From Magnetococcales bacterium (GTDB taxonomy: Bacteria > Pseudomonadota > Magnetococcia > Magnetococcales > Magnetaquicoccaceae): 55,183 bases of DNA. The translations under genes were made by a program, and so were the position numbers. Of this stretch, positions 1 to 7,813 are shown one piece after another (the stretch's first letter is position 1; each line of letters starts with the position of its first letter). The notes under the pieces were generated by a model. The model was not told where the DNA came from. It ran no database searches and saw only the letters and a program-made list of their open reading frames with translations. Location: NCBI GenBank assembly GCA_015231915.1, contig JADGAR010000001.1, positions 1 to 55,183 of the forward strand, in the 5' to 3' direction.

Positions 1-249
1 CGGGGCCGGTCGCCGGGCGAGGATCTCCGGGCGGCTCTCCCTGGTGAAGCCCTGGGAAAACCGTGCCTGGTGCTGCTGCCCGGCCACGGCGCCGATTGGC
101 GCTGGCTGACGGAGCGCAGCGACTCGCCATGGTATCCGCATGCCATCCAATTGTTCCGTCAAAAAAGACCGGGAGAGTGGGCCGAGGCCGTGGCAGAAGT
201 GGCCGAGGCACTCAATAGGTTTGCAGCCAGCGTTCCACCAGGGCGTTGA
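1..249 (+). CDS. C-terminal end of a TPR/glycosyltransferase-type protein (partial)
   Basis: The frame is open from base 1 and stops at 247-249, leaving 82 C-terminal residues of a gene that begins outside the window. The segment contains GADWRWL, then DSPWYP, then LFRQ and a final amphipathic stretch. I recognise this ending from bacterial TPR proteins with a C-terminal glycosyltransferase-like (heptosyltransferase fold) domain; that is family memory, not a search. The last 38 bases overlap, tail to tail, the 3' end of the dacB gene on the other strand. No catalytic motif is visible in the fragment, so the substrate cannot be said. Confidence 0.55.
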   Translation, partial: RGRSPGEDLRAALPGEALGKPCLVLLPGHGADWRWLTERSDSPWYPHAIQLFRQKRPGEWAEAVAEVAEALNRFAASVPPGR

Positions 250-1651
250 TGTGCGCGGTGGCCTGGCTGTTCCAGGCGTTGCCCTGGGCGATTTCCTCGC
301 GGGAATGTTGTCGCATCTTGGCATCGAAGGTCTTGCGCTGCTCGAAGTCGCTGACGAACACGGCGAAGACCAGACGGGAGGTCCGCCTGGTGAACAGATA
401 ACCCGCCAACCCCTTGCCGAACACCACCGTGCCGGTCTTGGCCCACACCCGGAAGGTGGAAGGACCGGTGAAGCGTGTGGAGAGGGTCCCCTTCCAGCCG
501 GAAAAGGGCAGCAGGGAGAGATAGGAGCGCTCGCCGGCCAGGGAGGTGTTGGCCCATTGCAGGATCTCCACCATCTGCCGCGGGGTGACCCGGCTGGTGG
601 CCGACAAGCCGCTGCCGTTGGTCAGGTGATAACCGCTCCAGTCGGTTTGGGGCAGCTTGTTGGCGAGCCATTCGGCCAAAACCTTGGCGCTGCCGGAGAC
701 GGATTGGGGCTGTTTCGTCAATCTGGCGGCGGCGGTCATGCCGATCAGTTCGGTCCAGAGGTTGTTGCTGTGTTCCAGGGTGGGGTCCACCAGATCGCTC
801 AAGGGGGCGCTGGTGCGGCTGGCCAGGGTCGTGGCATTGGCCGGCGCCTGGCCCGGGGCGGGAACGGGCAGTGCGATGCCGGTTGCGCTGCCCATCTCCC
901 GGAAGAATAACGCGGCATGCCGGGCTGGCCGCTTGATCGGCACCCACTCCCAACCGGATCGGGCGTTGCGCGGATTGAGACGCCAACGTTCCGTCCGTTC
1001 CCCGCCAAGATAGACCAGCGTGGGACCGGTCTTGGCAGGGGGACCGGGCAGCACCTCGACGTTGCCGAGCGCCGGGGTGAAACGGCTGGTCAACGAACCG
1101 TTCTGGGCCTGGGACCATTGGAACTGCACCCGGTTGAACTCCATGGAGAGGGCCGAAACCCCCTGATTATAACTTTCTTCCTCGTTCTGTTCTTCGGTGA
1201 TGTTCTCGGCAGGCAGCAGGGCGGATTCATCGAACAGAAAACGCCCCTGGATCCCCTTGACCCCCTTGAGCTTGAGTTGCATCAAAAGGTCCATGACCCC
1301 GGCGATATTGAAGGAGGGATCCCCGCTGCCCACCAGAATCAGGTCGCCCTTGACCACGCCCGACTCCAGCGGGCCGGTGGCCTTGACCGAGGTGACGAAG
1401 CGGAAATCGGAACCCAGGATATGCAGCGCGGCCAGGGTGGTGGGGATCTTGGCGACCGATGCGGGGAGGAACGCCTCCCGCTCGCGGGAGGCGTCCAGCA
1501 CCTTGCCCGACTCCGGATCCATCAACAGATAGCCGATGCGGGCGGTATCTTCCGTTTTGACGACCCGCTGCTTTTTGGCCGACGGGGCGGCCTGCACCAG
1601 CAGCGGGTGGAGCAGCAGGAGACAAAGCAGCAGGCGGAAAAGGTGTTGCAT
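212..1651 (-). CDS. dacB: D-alanyl-D-alanine carboxypeptidase/endopeptidase, PBP4 family (S13)
   Basis: A 479-residue periplasmic penicillin-binding protein that trims or cleaves peptidoglycan stem peptides. Residues 1-22 form a hydrophobic signal peptide ending in QAA. The three serine-peptidase motifs are present: SVAK at 65-68 (Ser65 nucleophile, Lys68 base), an SNN motif in EHSNNLW, and KTG in WAKTGTVVFGKG near residue 405. The long insertion between SxxK and SxN is typical of PBP4/DacB. It starts 12 bases after the stop of the amidase gene and is probably cotranscribed with it, pairing two cell-wall hydrolases. Length is normal for the family. Confidence 0.9.
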   Translation of the reverse strand: MQHLFRLLLCLLLLHPLLVQAAPSAKKQRVVKTEDTARIGYLLMDPESGKVLDASREREAFLPASVAKIPTTLAALHILGSDFRFVTSVKATGPLESGVVKGDLILVGSGDPSFNIAGVMDLLMQLKLKGVKGIQGRFLFDESALLPAENITEEQNEEESYNQGVSALSMEFNRVQFQWSQAQNGSLTSRFTPALGNVEVLPGPPAKTGPTLVYLGGERTERWRLNPRNARSGWEWVPIKRPARHAALFFREMGSATGIALPVPAPGQAPANATTLASRTSAPLSDLVDPTLEHSNNLWTELIGMTAAARLTKQPQSVSGSAKVLAEWLANKLPQTDWSGYHLTNGSGLSATSRVTPRQMVEILQWANTSLAGERSYLSLLPFSGWKGTLSTRFTGPSTFRVWAKTGTVVFGKGLAGYLFTRRTSRLVFAVFVSDFEQRKTFDAKMRQHSREEIAQGNAWNSQATAHINALVERWLQTY

Positions 1652-1663
1652 GCAAAGACGGCG

Positions 1664-2734
1664 TCAGGCCAGACCGGCGGCGCGGGCGAACTCCCTGGCG
1701 CCTTGCGAGACGGCCTGGGCCAGGAATGCCTGATGGGAGGCCTTGCGCATCAACACTTCCTCGTTGCGGTTGCTCAGGAAGGCCATCTCCACCAGGACCG
1801 AGGGGATGTTGCGATTGCGCAGCACGGCGAACCTGGCCTGTTTGGTGGCCTTGAAGTGAACCGCAAGGCCGGGGGTCTTGGCGATGGCGGAGAGCATGAT
1901 TTTGCCCAGTTCCATGGAACGGGGATCGACCGAGCCGTTCTCCTCCTCGCAATCGGAATGGCAGTAGACCGAGGCCCCGTGCGCCGAAGCGATGTGGAAG
2001 GCGTCGGCATGCAGGCTGATGAAAAGATCGGCGCCATAACGGTTGGCCATGGCACTGCGGCGACTGAGGGCCACGAAGCGGTCTTCCTGACGGGTGAGAA
2101 CGGCGCGATAGCCCGGCAGGGCATTGATCTCTTTGGCCACCCGTTTGGCGACTTCGAGGGTGACATCCTTTTCCCGCAAACCGCGCTTGCCGATGGCGCC
2201 GGGATCGATCCCGCCATGTCCCGGATCCAGGACGATGGTGATCGGCTTCTTGCGTTGGGACTTGCGGGCCGGTTCGGCATCGTCGTCGGCTTCATCGCGT
2301 GCCTGTGCGGCCTGGCCGGAGACCGGGATGAAATCGACCACCAGACGCGGATCCCCGCCATGGGGATCCTTGAGGATGAAGGCTCGCGTGCGGGCCGGCT
2401 GGGCAAGCTCGAAGGTGGTGCGCATGGAGCCGTTGGGCAAGGGGCCGGTTTGCACCCTGCGGATGATGGAGTCGGCGTAGGAGAGCAGCGTGGAATGGTG
2501 CGTGGCTTCCGTGTTCGCCAGTTCGAGGACCGCGCGGTGCGGATCGCTCTGGCGGGTCAGGGTATGTTTCACTTCCTGATTCAAGGAGAGCACGATGCGG
2601 GTGCGACCGGGTTTGCTGGAAAACCGGACATCGGTCACGCGGGGTTTCATGGCCGCATGCACCAGGGAGGCCGGAATCAGGAGTCCACCCACGGAAAGGC
2701 CCAACGCCTTCAACACAAATCGCCGATTCATCAT
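1664..2734 (-). CDS. amiC: N-acetylmuramoyl-L-alanine amidase with AMIN domain, Tat-exported
   Basis: Cleaves the amide bond between MurNAc and the stem peptide, usually at the septum. The N-terminus has a twin-arginine signal (NRRFVLK followed by a hydrophobic stretch ending VHAA). Next come an AMIN domain (VTDVRFSSKPGRTRIVLSL) and an Amidase_3 domain with the zinc motifs DPGHGGIDPGAIG, the Glu of REKDVTLEVAKRV, SLHADA, and the late Glu of VLVEMAFLSN. Four start codons are clustered (ATGATGGCAATGATG); GGAG directly precedes the first, so I chose the ATG nine bases after it. About 356 residues, normal for AmiC. A second Tat amidase lacking AMIN lies at 35783. Confidence 0.88.
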   Translation of the reverse strand: MMNRRFVLKALGLSVGGLLIPASLVHAAMKPRVTDVRFSSKPGRTRIVLSLNQEVKHTLTRQSDPHRAVLELANTEATHHSTLLSYADSIIRRVQTGPLPNGSMRTTFELAQPARTRAFILKDPHGGDPRLVVDFIPVSGQAAQARDEADDDAEPARKSQRKKPITIVLDPGHGGIDPGAIGKRGLREKDVTLEVAKRVAKEINALPGYRAVLTRQEDRFVALSRRSAMANRYGADLFISLHADAFHIASAHGASVYCHSDCEEENGSVDPRSMELGKIMLSAIAKTPGLAVHFKATKQARFAVLRNRNIPSVLVEMAFLSNRNEEVLMRKASHQAFLAQAVSQGAREFARAAGLA

Positions 2735-2931
2735 TGCCATCATCTCCGCGTTGAAGAAGAATTGAATCCGTCAACAACCAAAATTATTACCATCGGTTCG
2801 CACCATCCTAAGCAACCATCATGCCGTGTTTGAAAATCAATAACGAACCCTTGCCTGACAAGCTCTTTCCCCGTCCGACGGCGATTGCCCATGGCGGAAT
2901 CCTGACGAATGCCACTCCTGACATCCGATGC

Positions 2932-2961
2932 TTGTTGACGGTGCCTCACCTGGTATAGAAT
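2932..2961 (+). promoter_or_regulatory. Candidate sigma70 promoter of the OmpA-like lipoprotein gene
   Basis: TTGTTG at 2932-2937 is followed after 16 bases by TATAGA (2954-2959), or after 18 bases by TAGAAT (2956-2961). The site sits about 45 bases upstream of the lipoprotein ATG, in the roughly 270-base gap that separates it from the divergent amidase-dacB pair. The -35 match is imperfect. Confidence 0.4.
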
Positions 2962-3003
2962 GCCCGCTGACAAAAAGGCATTCCCCTCGCGCAAGAGGCA
3001 CCC

Positions 3004-3633
3004 ATGAAACCTGTCTTGGCCAATGCCATCATACCGGTCGGTACGCTGATCCTGTCGCTCCTGGGTCTGACGGGATGCGCTCCCGGTCGCGAGGACGGAC
3101 CGGAATTCGGTGCAGCCGGCCTGGAGGCCATGCGGCAAGGGGAACCCTGTTACTTTCGTGGGGAGGTGGATTTCTGCAAGCGACCTGCTGCCCCGCCATC
3201 CCCGCCCCTGCCGCAGGACAGCGACGGCGACGGGGTGATGGACGACAAGGATCAATGCCCCGGCACCCCGCAGGGGGCATGGGTGAACGAGGCGGGATGC
3301 TGGGTGCTGGAGGATCTGCCGTTTCGATTCGACCAGTACACTTTGGAGCCGGTCTCGTATCCCTTGCTGGAGCGGGTCGCTCGGGTGCTGCGCGACAATC
3401 CGGGGGTGCGTGTGGAGATCCAGGGACATACGGACGGCATCGGCACGCCGGAATACAACGAAGAACTGTCGAAAAAACGGGCCGCGTCCGTCATGCGCCA
3501 CCTGACCGGGCAGGGGATTGCCCCGGAGCGTCTGAGCGCGGCGGGATTCGGCATGCGCAAACCGGTCGCCTCCAACGAGGATGACGCCGGTCGGGCAAGG
3601 AACCGCCGTGTGGAACTCAAACCCATGCCGTAA
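3004..3633 (+). CDS. OmpA/Pal-family peptidoglycan-associated lipoprotein
   Basis: A 209-residue outer-membrane lipoprotein predicted to anchor the envelope to peptidoglycan. A signal peptide is followed by the lipobox LTGC (Cys about residue 25). The middle has a thrombospondin-3-like calcium loop (DSDGDGVMDDKDQCPGTP) as in many OmpA-like proteins. The C-terminal OmpA domain carries VEIQGHTDGIGTPEYN and KKRAASV, the usual diaminopimelate-binding core, and ends with NRRVEL. AGAGG lies upstream of the ATG. It is first in a co-directional set with ppnP, a HIT protein and a small membrane protein, although these functions are not obviously linked. Confidence 0.88.
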   Translation: MKPVLANAIIPVGTLILSLLGLTGCAPGREDGPEFGAAGLEAMRQGEPCYFRGEVDFCKRPAAPPSPPLPQDSDGDGVMDDKDQCPGTPQGAWVNEAGCWVLEDLPFRFDQYTLEPVSYPLLERVARVLRDNPGVRVEIQGHTDGIGTPEYNEELSKKRAASVMRHLTGQGIAPERLSAAGFGMRKPVASNEDDAGRARNRRVELKPMP

Positions 3634-3651
3634 CCATCAGGAGAGGAAGAG

Positions 3652-3933
3652 ATGTTGAAGGTAAACGAGTATTTCGAAGGCAAGGTCAAATCCATCGGCT
3701 TTGCGACCGCGACCCTGCCTGCGACCGTGGGGGTGATGCTGCCTGGGGAGTATGAATTCGGCACGAGCCAAAAGGAGACCATGAGCGTGGTGAGTGGCGC
3801 CCTGACGGTCAAGCTGCCGGGGAGCGACACCTGGAAAACCTATGTCCCCAACGACCGTTTCGAGGTGGAGGCCAATACCCGCTTTCAGCTCAGGGTGGAG
3901 GTGGCGACCGCCTATCTGTGTCTGTACGGCTGA
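3652..3933 (+). CDS. ppnP: Pyrimidine/purine nucleoside phosphorylase (PpnP, DUF1255)
   Basis: A 93-residue single-domain cupin, the usual length of the family. It phosphorolyses several nucleosides to the free base and ribose-1-phosphate. Family signatures seen are [13 protein letters not shown] at the start, [16 protein letters not shown] in the centre, the segment [12 protein letters not shown], and a C-terminal [13 protein letters not shown] with AYLC. A strong AGGAGAGGAAGAG precedes the ATG, 18 bases after the lipoprotein stop, so it is probably in the same transcript. Confidence 0.92.
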   Translation: MLKVNEYFEGKVKSIGFATATLPATVGVMLPGEYEFGTSQKETMSVVSGALTVKLPGSDTWKTYVPNDRFEVEANTRFQLRVEVATAYLCLYG

Positions 3934-3944
3934 GGCAGCCCGTG

Positions 3945-4367
3945 GTGCAACTCCATCCCCGTCTGGCGCAGGATGGCCTGGAGGTGGCCACCCTGACCTT
4001 CTGCCGGCTGTTGTTGATGAACGACAGCCGGCACCCCTGGCTGATCCTGGTGCCGACGCGGGAGGGGTTGCGCGACCTGGACGAACTGACCCCGGAGGAG
4101 ATGGCATCGGTGTGGGCGGACATCCGTCTGGCCAGCCGTTTCCTGCGAGGCCACTTTCACCCGGACAAGCTCAATATCGCCTCCCTGGGCAATCTGGTGC
4201 CGCAACTCCACATCCACGTCATCGCCCGTTTCATCGATGATCCCGCCTGGCCCCACCCGGTGTGGGGCCGCAATCCCCCCCTGCCCTATCCACCCCAGGA
4301 AGCGGAAAAACTGCTAAAATCTCTGCAGGATTACCTGCGTGACGCCATACCTGCCCGGCACGAGTGA
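3945..4367 (+). CDS. HIT-domain protein (nucleotide hydrolase/transferase fold)
   Basis: About 140 residues of the histidine-triad superfamily, which hydrolyses or transfers nucleotidyl groups. The body reads LLMNDSRHPWLILVPTR, a typical HIT strand region, then DKLNIASLGN and the triad QLHIHVIAR. In this sub-family the first His of the canonical HxHxH is a Gln, as in many proteobacterial HIT proteins that start QLHP. The frame is open from a GTG at 3918 inside ppnP, but family members begin at QLHPRL, so a GTG at 3942 or 3945 is more likely; GAGG lies at 3932. It follows ppnP directly, compatible with a shared nucleotide-salvage role (inference). Confidence 0.85.
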   Translation: MQLHPRLAQDGLEVATLTFCRLLLMNDSRHPWLILVPTREGLRDLDELTPEEMASVWADIRLASRFLRGHFHPDKLNIASLGNLVPQLHIHVIARFIDDPAWPHPVWGRNPPLPYPPQEAEKLLKSLQDYLRDAIPARHE

Positions 4368-4445
4368 ATCGCAAAACAATTTCTCGCTCCCGGAGAAATC
4401 TGTGATATGCTGTAGGCATGCACAACCTTGACCGGAGAATCCGTC

Positions 4446-4700
4446 ATGACCGCCATCACATTCGATACCTTGAAATTTGAGGAAACCCTCAAGGCAGCCG
4501 GATTCGACGAGCCGCAGGCCAAGGGCATGGCTGCGGCAATCCAGGAAGTTCAGAAAGCCAATCTGGAGGCGCTCGTCACCGAAGCCAAGCTGGAAAAAGA
4601 ACTCGCCCCCATCCGCACGGATCTGGCCGTTATCAAATGGATGCTGGCGCTGATCATCATCGTGACCGTCCTCCCTGCCCTGAAAACCCTGCTGGGGTGA
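4446..4700 (+). CDS. Small coiled-coil protein with C-terminal membrane anchor (DUF1640/CCDC90-like)
   Basis: 84 residues. The N-terminus TAITFDTLKFEETLKAAGF followed by QAKGMAAAIQEVQ is typical of the DUF1640 (CCDC90-like) group. A charged helix with coiled-coil character (EALVTEAKLEKELAPIRTDL) runs into one transmembrane segment (WMLALIIIVTVLPAL) close to the C-terminus. GGAG lies nine bases before the chosen ATG; an earlier in-frame start at 4428 would add six residues. Function is unknown. Such genes are often found near small accessory modules, and here it precedes a MNT/HEPN pair. Confidence 0.72.
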   Translation: MTAITFDTLKFEETLKAAGFDEPQAKGMAAAIQEVQKANLEALVTEAKLEKELAPIRTDLAVIKWMLALIIIVTVLPALKTLLG

Positions 4701-4779
4701 TCCATCGTGAGAACACCATAGCCATTTGCTCCACCAATCCCGGTGCCATCAGAAGCCAATTTTTCGAGGAGGAATTGCC

Positions 4780-5100
4780 ATGATCGGCGAGGATCTCGTG
4801 CAAAAGATCGGCACCCTGTTGGCCGAAGCCGCTGGTCCCTCCCGCATCATCCTGTTCGGCTCCCAGGCCCGAGGTGAGGCCGGGGAAGCTTCCGACCTGG
4901 ACTTTCTGGTGGTGGAACCGGAGGTAAACAATCGACTGCTGGAGATGACCCGCCTGCGCCAGGTGGTGCGACCGCTGCGCATCCCCGTGGATATCCTGGT
5001 CTGTTCCCGCCTGGAAATGGAAGAGCGCCGCCAGACTTCCAGCAGTGCCATCCATTGGGCCTTGCGCGAAGGGAGGGTTCTCCATGATTCCCTGGGATGA
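4780..5100 (+). CDS. MntA-like minimal nucleotidyltransferase (antitoxin side of a MNT/HEPN pair)
   Basis: 106 residues with the polymerase-beta nucleotidyltransferase signature GSX10DXD: GSQARGEAGEASDLD followed by FLVVEP. A third acidic residue is offered by the VDIL strand. In characterised type VII systems MntA AMPylates its HEPN partner and silences it. AGGAGG at 4767-4772 sets the start; an in-frame ATG at 4726 has no such site. The stop overlaps the HEPN gene start by 17 bases, so the two are translationally linked. Confidence 0.82.
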   Translation: MIGEDLVQKIGTLLAEAAGPSRIILFGSQARGEAGEASDLDFLVVEPEVNNRLLEMTRLRQVVRPLRIPVDILVCSRLEMEERRQTSSSAIHWALREGRVLHDSLG

Positions 5101-5482
5101 AGTCCACCGACTGTTGCGCAAGGCCGACCAGGACCGGGCGGTCTTTCATGCCATCAAAAACCTGCCCGGCATCGACGCCGCGACTGCCTGCTTTCACGCG
5201 CAACAAGCCGTGGAAAAATGTCTGAAGGCGGTGTTGTTGCGGCATGGAACAACCTTCCGGCGCACCCACGATCTGGATGAACTCGTTGATCTGGTCATGG
5301 ATCATGGCATTCCCTTTCCCTTTGCCGTCGATCATTTCAGCCTGCTCAATCCGTTTGCCGTGCTGTTGCGTTACGAGGAACTGGATGTGGCGGGCTTGAC
5401 CTCAAAGGAGGCGGAAAGATTGATGGAGGATGCACGTCGTTGGGCCGGGGATCGATTGGAAAATGAGGTGGATGCCTCATAA
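5084..5482 (+). CDS. HEPN-domain protein (partner of the MNT gene)
   Basis: 132 residues, all-helical. FHAQQAVEKCLKAVLL and RRTHDLDELV match the HEPN family (pfam05168 type), and LLRYEEL occupies the place of the family's RYP segment. It overlaps the upstream nucleotidyltransferase gene by 17 bases, the standard arrangement of these pairs. I do not find the RX4-6H ribonuclease motif in the C-terminal helix, so the HEPN may not be an active RNase; such pairs are also proposed to act as nucleotide-binding two-gene modules. Confidence 0.8.
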   Translation: MIPWDEVHRLLRKADQDRAVFHAIKNLPGIDAATACFHAQQAVEKCLKAVLLRHGTTFRRTHDLDELVDLVMDHGIPFPFAVDHFSLLNPFAVLLRYEELDVAGLTSKEAERLMEDARRWAGDRLENEVDAS

Positions 5483-5531
5483 ACGACCCATACCGGGACC
5501 ACGGAGATGTCCCCACCATGCAAACAGACGT

Positions 5532-5631
5532 AACCCTCCACCTTTCTGCATACATTAACTTTAACCTCTACCGCTTCAACCCCTCAAACTGCTCCTCGTA
5601 GAGCAATACCTGATTCCTGCCCCGCGACTTG
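5532..5631. repeat. Direct repeat copy 1: duplicate of the 3' end of the GGDEF gene
   Basis: 100 bases that match 5931-6030 with eight mismatches by hand alignment (from AACCCTCC to CCGCGACTTG). Copy 2 is part of the intact diguanylate cyclase gene and its downstream flank. Copy 1 has lost the rest of the gene: beyond 5631 the sequences diverge. The two copies are 399 bases apart and bracket the UPF0175 gene. Confidence 0.9.
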
Positions 5632-5646
5632 TTCGCTACAAGGCGG

Positions 5647-5898
5647 TCACCCACCAAACACTTCCTCACGCAGTTCTTCCTCTGTAACCTGGACAGCAGA
5701 AATGCGTCTCCGATACAACTCGTCCAGGAATTCGGCCCGGCTCACCGACGCGAACTCAGCCGCCTTGGACTGGGCAATCCACCCCAATGCGTACCATTGG
5801 GTGGCCGCTGCCAACCGCAATTCTCGCATGAACTCATCTGGCGACCTGCGGAGAAGCGACAACATATCTTCAGAAATTTCCATCGTTACAGTTGTCAT
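5647..5898 (-). CDS. UPF0175-family antitoxin-like protein (solitary)
   Basis: 83 residues. The family core is seen in EFMRELRLAAATQWYALG, QSKAAEFASVSRAEFLDEL and the C-terminal EEELREEV; it resembles a winged or ribbon DNA-binding antitoxin. UPF0175 genes normally sit next to a PIN-like DUF3368 toxin gene, but the next 165 bases downstream hold only repeat copy 1 and no toxin frame. A TACAAT box lies upstream (minus strand, 5927-5922). The gene is bracketed by the 100-bp repeats, suggesting acquisition or duplication as a small cassette. Confidence 0.75.
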   Translation of the reverse strand: MTTVTMEISEDMLSLLRRSPDEFMRELRLAAATQWYALGWIAQSKAAEFASVSRAEFLDELYRRRISAVQVTEEELREEVFGG

Positions 5899-5930
5899 CT
5901 CAATGTCTCGCTCCTGACACTATTGTACAA

Positions 5931-6030
5931 AACCCTCCGCCTTTCTGCATCCATTAACTTTAATCCCTACTCCTTCAACCCCTCGAACTGCTCCTCGTAA
6001 AGCAATACCTGATTCCTGCCCCGCGACTTG
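5931..6030. repeat. Direct repeat copy 2 (3' end of the GGDEF gene and flank)
   Basis: The intact counterpart of the 100-base repeat at 5532-5631. Bases 5967-6030 encode the last codons of the diguanylate cyclase (segment SRGRNQVLLYEEQFEGL). Copy 1 keeps this coding sequence as a fragment with no upstream gene. Confidence 0.9.
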
Positions 6031-7688
6031 ACGGCATACAGGGCGCAATCGGCCTTGTGCAGCAGCAGATCCCCCGCGACGCCATGCTCCGGATAGATGG
6101 CGCAGCCGATACTGACGCCGATCCCCACCTCCTGATCCGCGATGATGAAAGGCTGATTGATCAGATGAATTATCTTTTCTGCAACAAACTTGGCGCCATG
6201 AAACTGGGAATTGGGCAACACCAAGACAAATTCGTCCCCGCCGATGCGACCAAGGGCGTCGGTCTCCCGCAAAATGCCGGCAATCCGCTGCACCACCTGC
6301 ACCAACAACTGATCCCCGGCCTTGTGCCCAAGCTGATCGTTGACCTGCTTGAAACGGTCCAGATCCATATAAAGCAAGGCAAAAGCGTTCCGTTCGCGCT
6401 TGGCCTTGGCGATTTCCAGATCCAAACGCTCCATGAAGGCGCGACGATTGGCCACGTTGGTGAGACTGTCGGTGTTGGCCATCAATTGAATCCGCTCCTC
6501 GGCTGCCTTGCGCTTGATGATGCCGGCCAGGGTGCTGGCCACGGTATGCAGAAACAACTCCTGCTCCGCATCGTTTTCGTGACCGCAGGCGACATAGAGA
6601 TTCAACACCCCCAACAACTCCCCGTCCGCCATGATGGGCAGGCAATAGTGACCGTGATCGCTCATCCCCTCGAAACGCACATCATGGCGTTCGTCCAGGC
6701 AAGAGGAAAAAACGAGCTTCCGCTCCTTGGCCGCCCGACCGCACAGGCAGTATCCCGATTCGATGGTCGCGCACATCTTGAGCAACGGCGTGGAAAGACT
6801 CCGCTGCGTGACCATCCGCAGGCGATCGTTGCCGGAGTCGTACAAAAAGATCGCCCCCTTGGAGACGATCGATACCCAGGGAATGGAGAGGATCAACTCC
6901 AGACAGGCCTCCAGCATCCGTTCCAGGGTGATCGGCTTGAGAGAGGTCTCCAGCAGGTTGGAAATCACGATCCGGGATTGATATTCCAGCTTGTTCTTCT
7001 TTTCGAGCATGTGATTGCGATGGGATTTGCGAATCGACAGCATCCCGTAGGCGATATCCTGCGCCATCCGGGACAACAATTTCACCTCATCGCTGTTGAA
7101 AACGAAACGATCCCGCGAATAGATGTTCAACACCCCCACCTCATCCTCCCCATCCAGGAGAAGCGGCAGGGAAATCGACGCGGCATAACCCCGCTTCAGG
7201 GCCTCTTCGCGGCAGTAGAGATAATCGGGATCGTTGGCGATGTCGTTGGCCGCCTCGGCGCAACGGTTGCGGATCGCCCGGCCAGCAGGACCCCTCCCCC
7301 CGGCGTCGTTTTCGTCCCAGGTCATGCGCAGCCGATCCAGGAAACCATCCGCATGGCCATAATGGGCGACCGGCCTGATGCGCTTGTCCGCGTCGGTCTG
7401 AGCGAAACCGATCCAGACCAGTTGATAATCACCGCTCTTGACCACCATTTCACACACCTGCAACAAGAACTGAGTCTCGGAGGTGGAACGGACCAGTGCC
7501 TCGTTGCAACTGGTCAAGGCATTGGCGATACTCTTGGAACGCTTCAACTCGCTATCCAGGGAGGCAATCAGATCGTTCTGCCGGGCGATGATCAACTCCT
7601 TTTCCTGGCGTTCCTTGTAGGCCACCCCGATCATGGCGTGCAGCAGCGATTCGATCTGATCCAGCCTGGCTTTCATCAGTTTGCCCAT
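5967..7688 (-). CDS. Diguanylate cyclase with two GAF domains
   Basis: 573 residues making c-di-GMP from two GTP. After a short N-terminal coiled coil (KERQEKELIIARQND) there are two GAF sensor domains (roughly residues 55-215 and 235-395), the first with DYQLVWIGFAQ and the second with CLCGRAA. The GGDEF domain begins at NTDSLTNVANRRAF. The active-site GGDEF is at 483-487, and the RETD inhibitory I-site lies five residues before it, so both catalysis and product feedback look intact. CAGGAG nine bases upstream selects the ATG at 7688; the frame is open up to a TTG at 7742. No membrane segment, so a cytoplasmic sensor. A PilZ protein at 50135 is a potential receptor. Confidence 0.9.
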   Translation of the reverse strand: MGKLMKARLDQIESLLHAMIGVAYKERQEKELIIARQNDLIASLDSELKRSKSIANALTSCNEALVRSTSETQFLLQVCEMVVKSGDYQLVWIGFAQTDADKRIRPVAHYGHADGFLDRLRMTWDENDAGGRGPAGRAIRNRCAEAANDIANDPDYLYCREEALKRGYAASISLPLLLDGEDEVGVLNIYSRDRFVFNSDEVKLLSRMAQDIAYGMLSIRKSHRNHMLEKKNKLEYQSRIVISNLLETSLKPITLERMLEACLELILSIPWVSIVSKGAIFLYDSGNDRLRMVTQRSLSTPLLKMCATIESGYCLCGRAAKERKLVFSSCLDERHDVRFEGMSDHGHYCLPIMADGELLGVLNLYVACGHENDAEQELFLHTVASTLAGIIKRKAAEERIQLMANTDSLTNVANRRAFMERLDLEIAKAKRERNAFALLYMDLDRFKQVNDQLGHKAGDQLLVQVVQRIAGILRETDALGRIGGDEFVLVLPNSQFHGAKFVAEKIIHLINQPFIIADQEVGIGVSIGCAIYPEHGVAGDLLLHKADCALYAVKSRGRNQVLLYEEQFEGLKE

Positions 7689-7813
7689 GCGAGGATACTC
7701 CTGGTGCGAGTTGGCAAAAGGCATGACCCATGCGTATTGCAAACGATATTATCTCTTCTCATTGACGGATGCGTCAATCGGAAATCGGCCCATCACAAAA
7801 AGGAAGACATCGC

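Noticed and set aside
3918-3944. Upstream GTG start for the HIT protein inside ppnP
   Set aside because: Family members start at QLHP, and the GAGG at 3932 is better spaced for 3942/3945.
5440-5520. Small hairpins around the HEPN stop (ATGAGG...CCTCAT and GGGAC...GTCCC)
   Set aside because: Stems of five or six pairs, no T-run; not distinguishable from chance.
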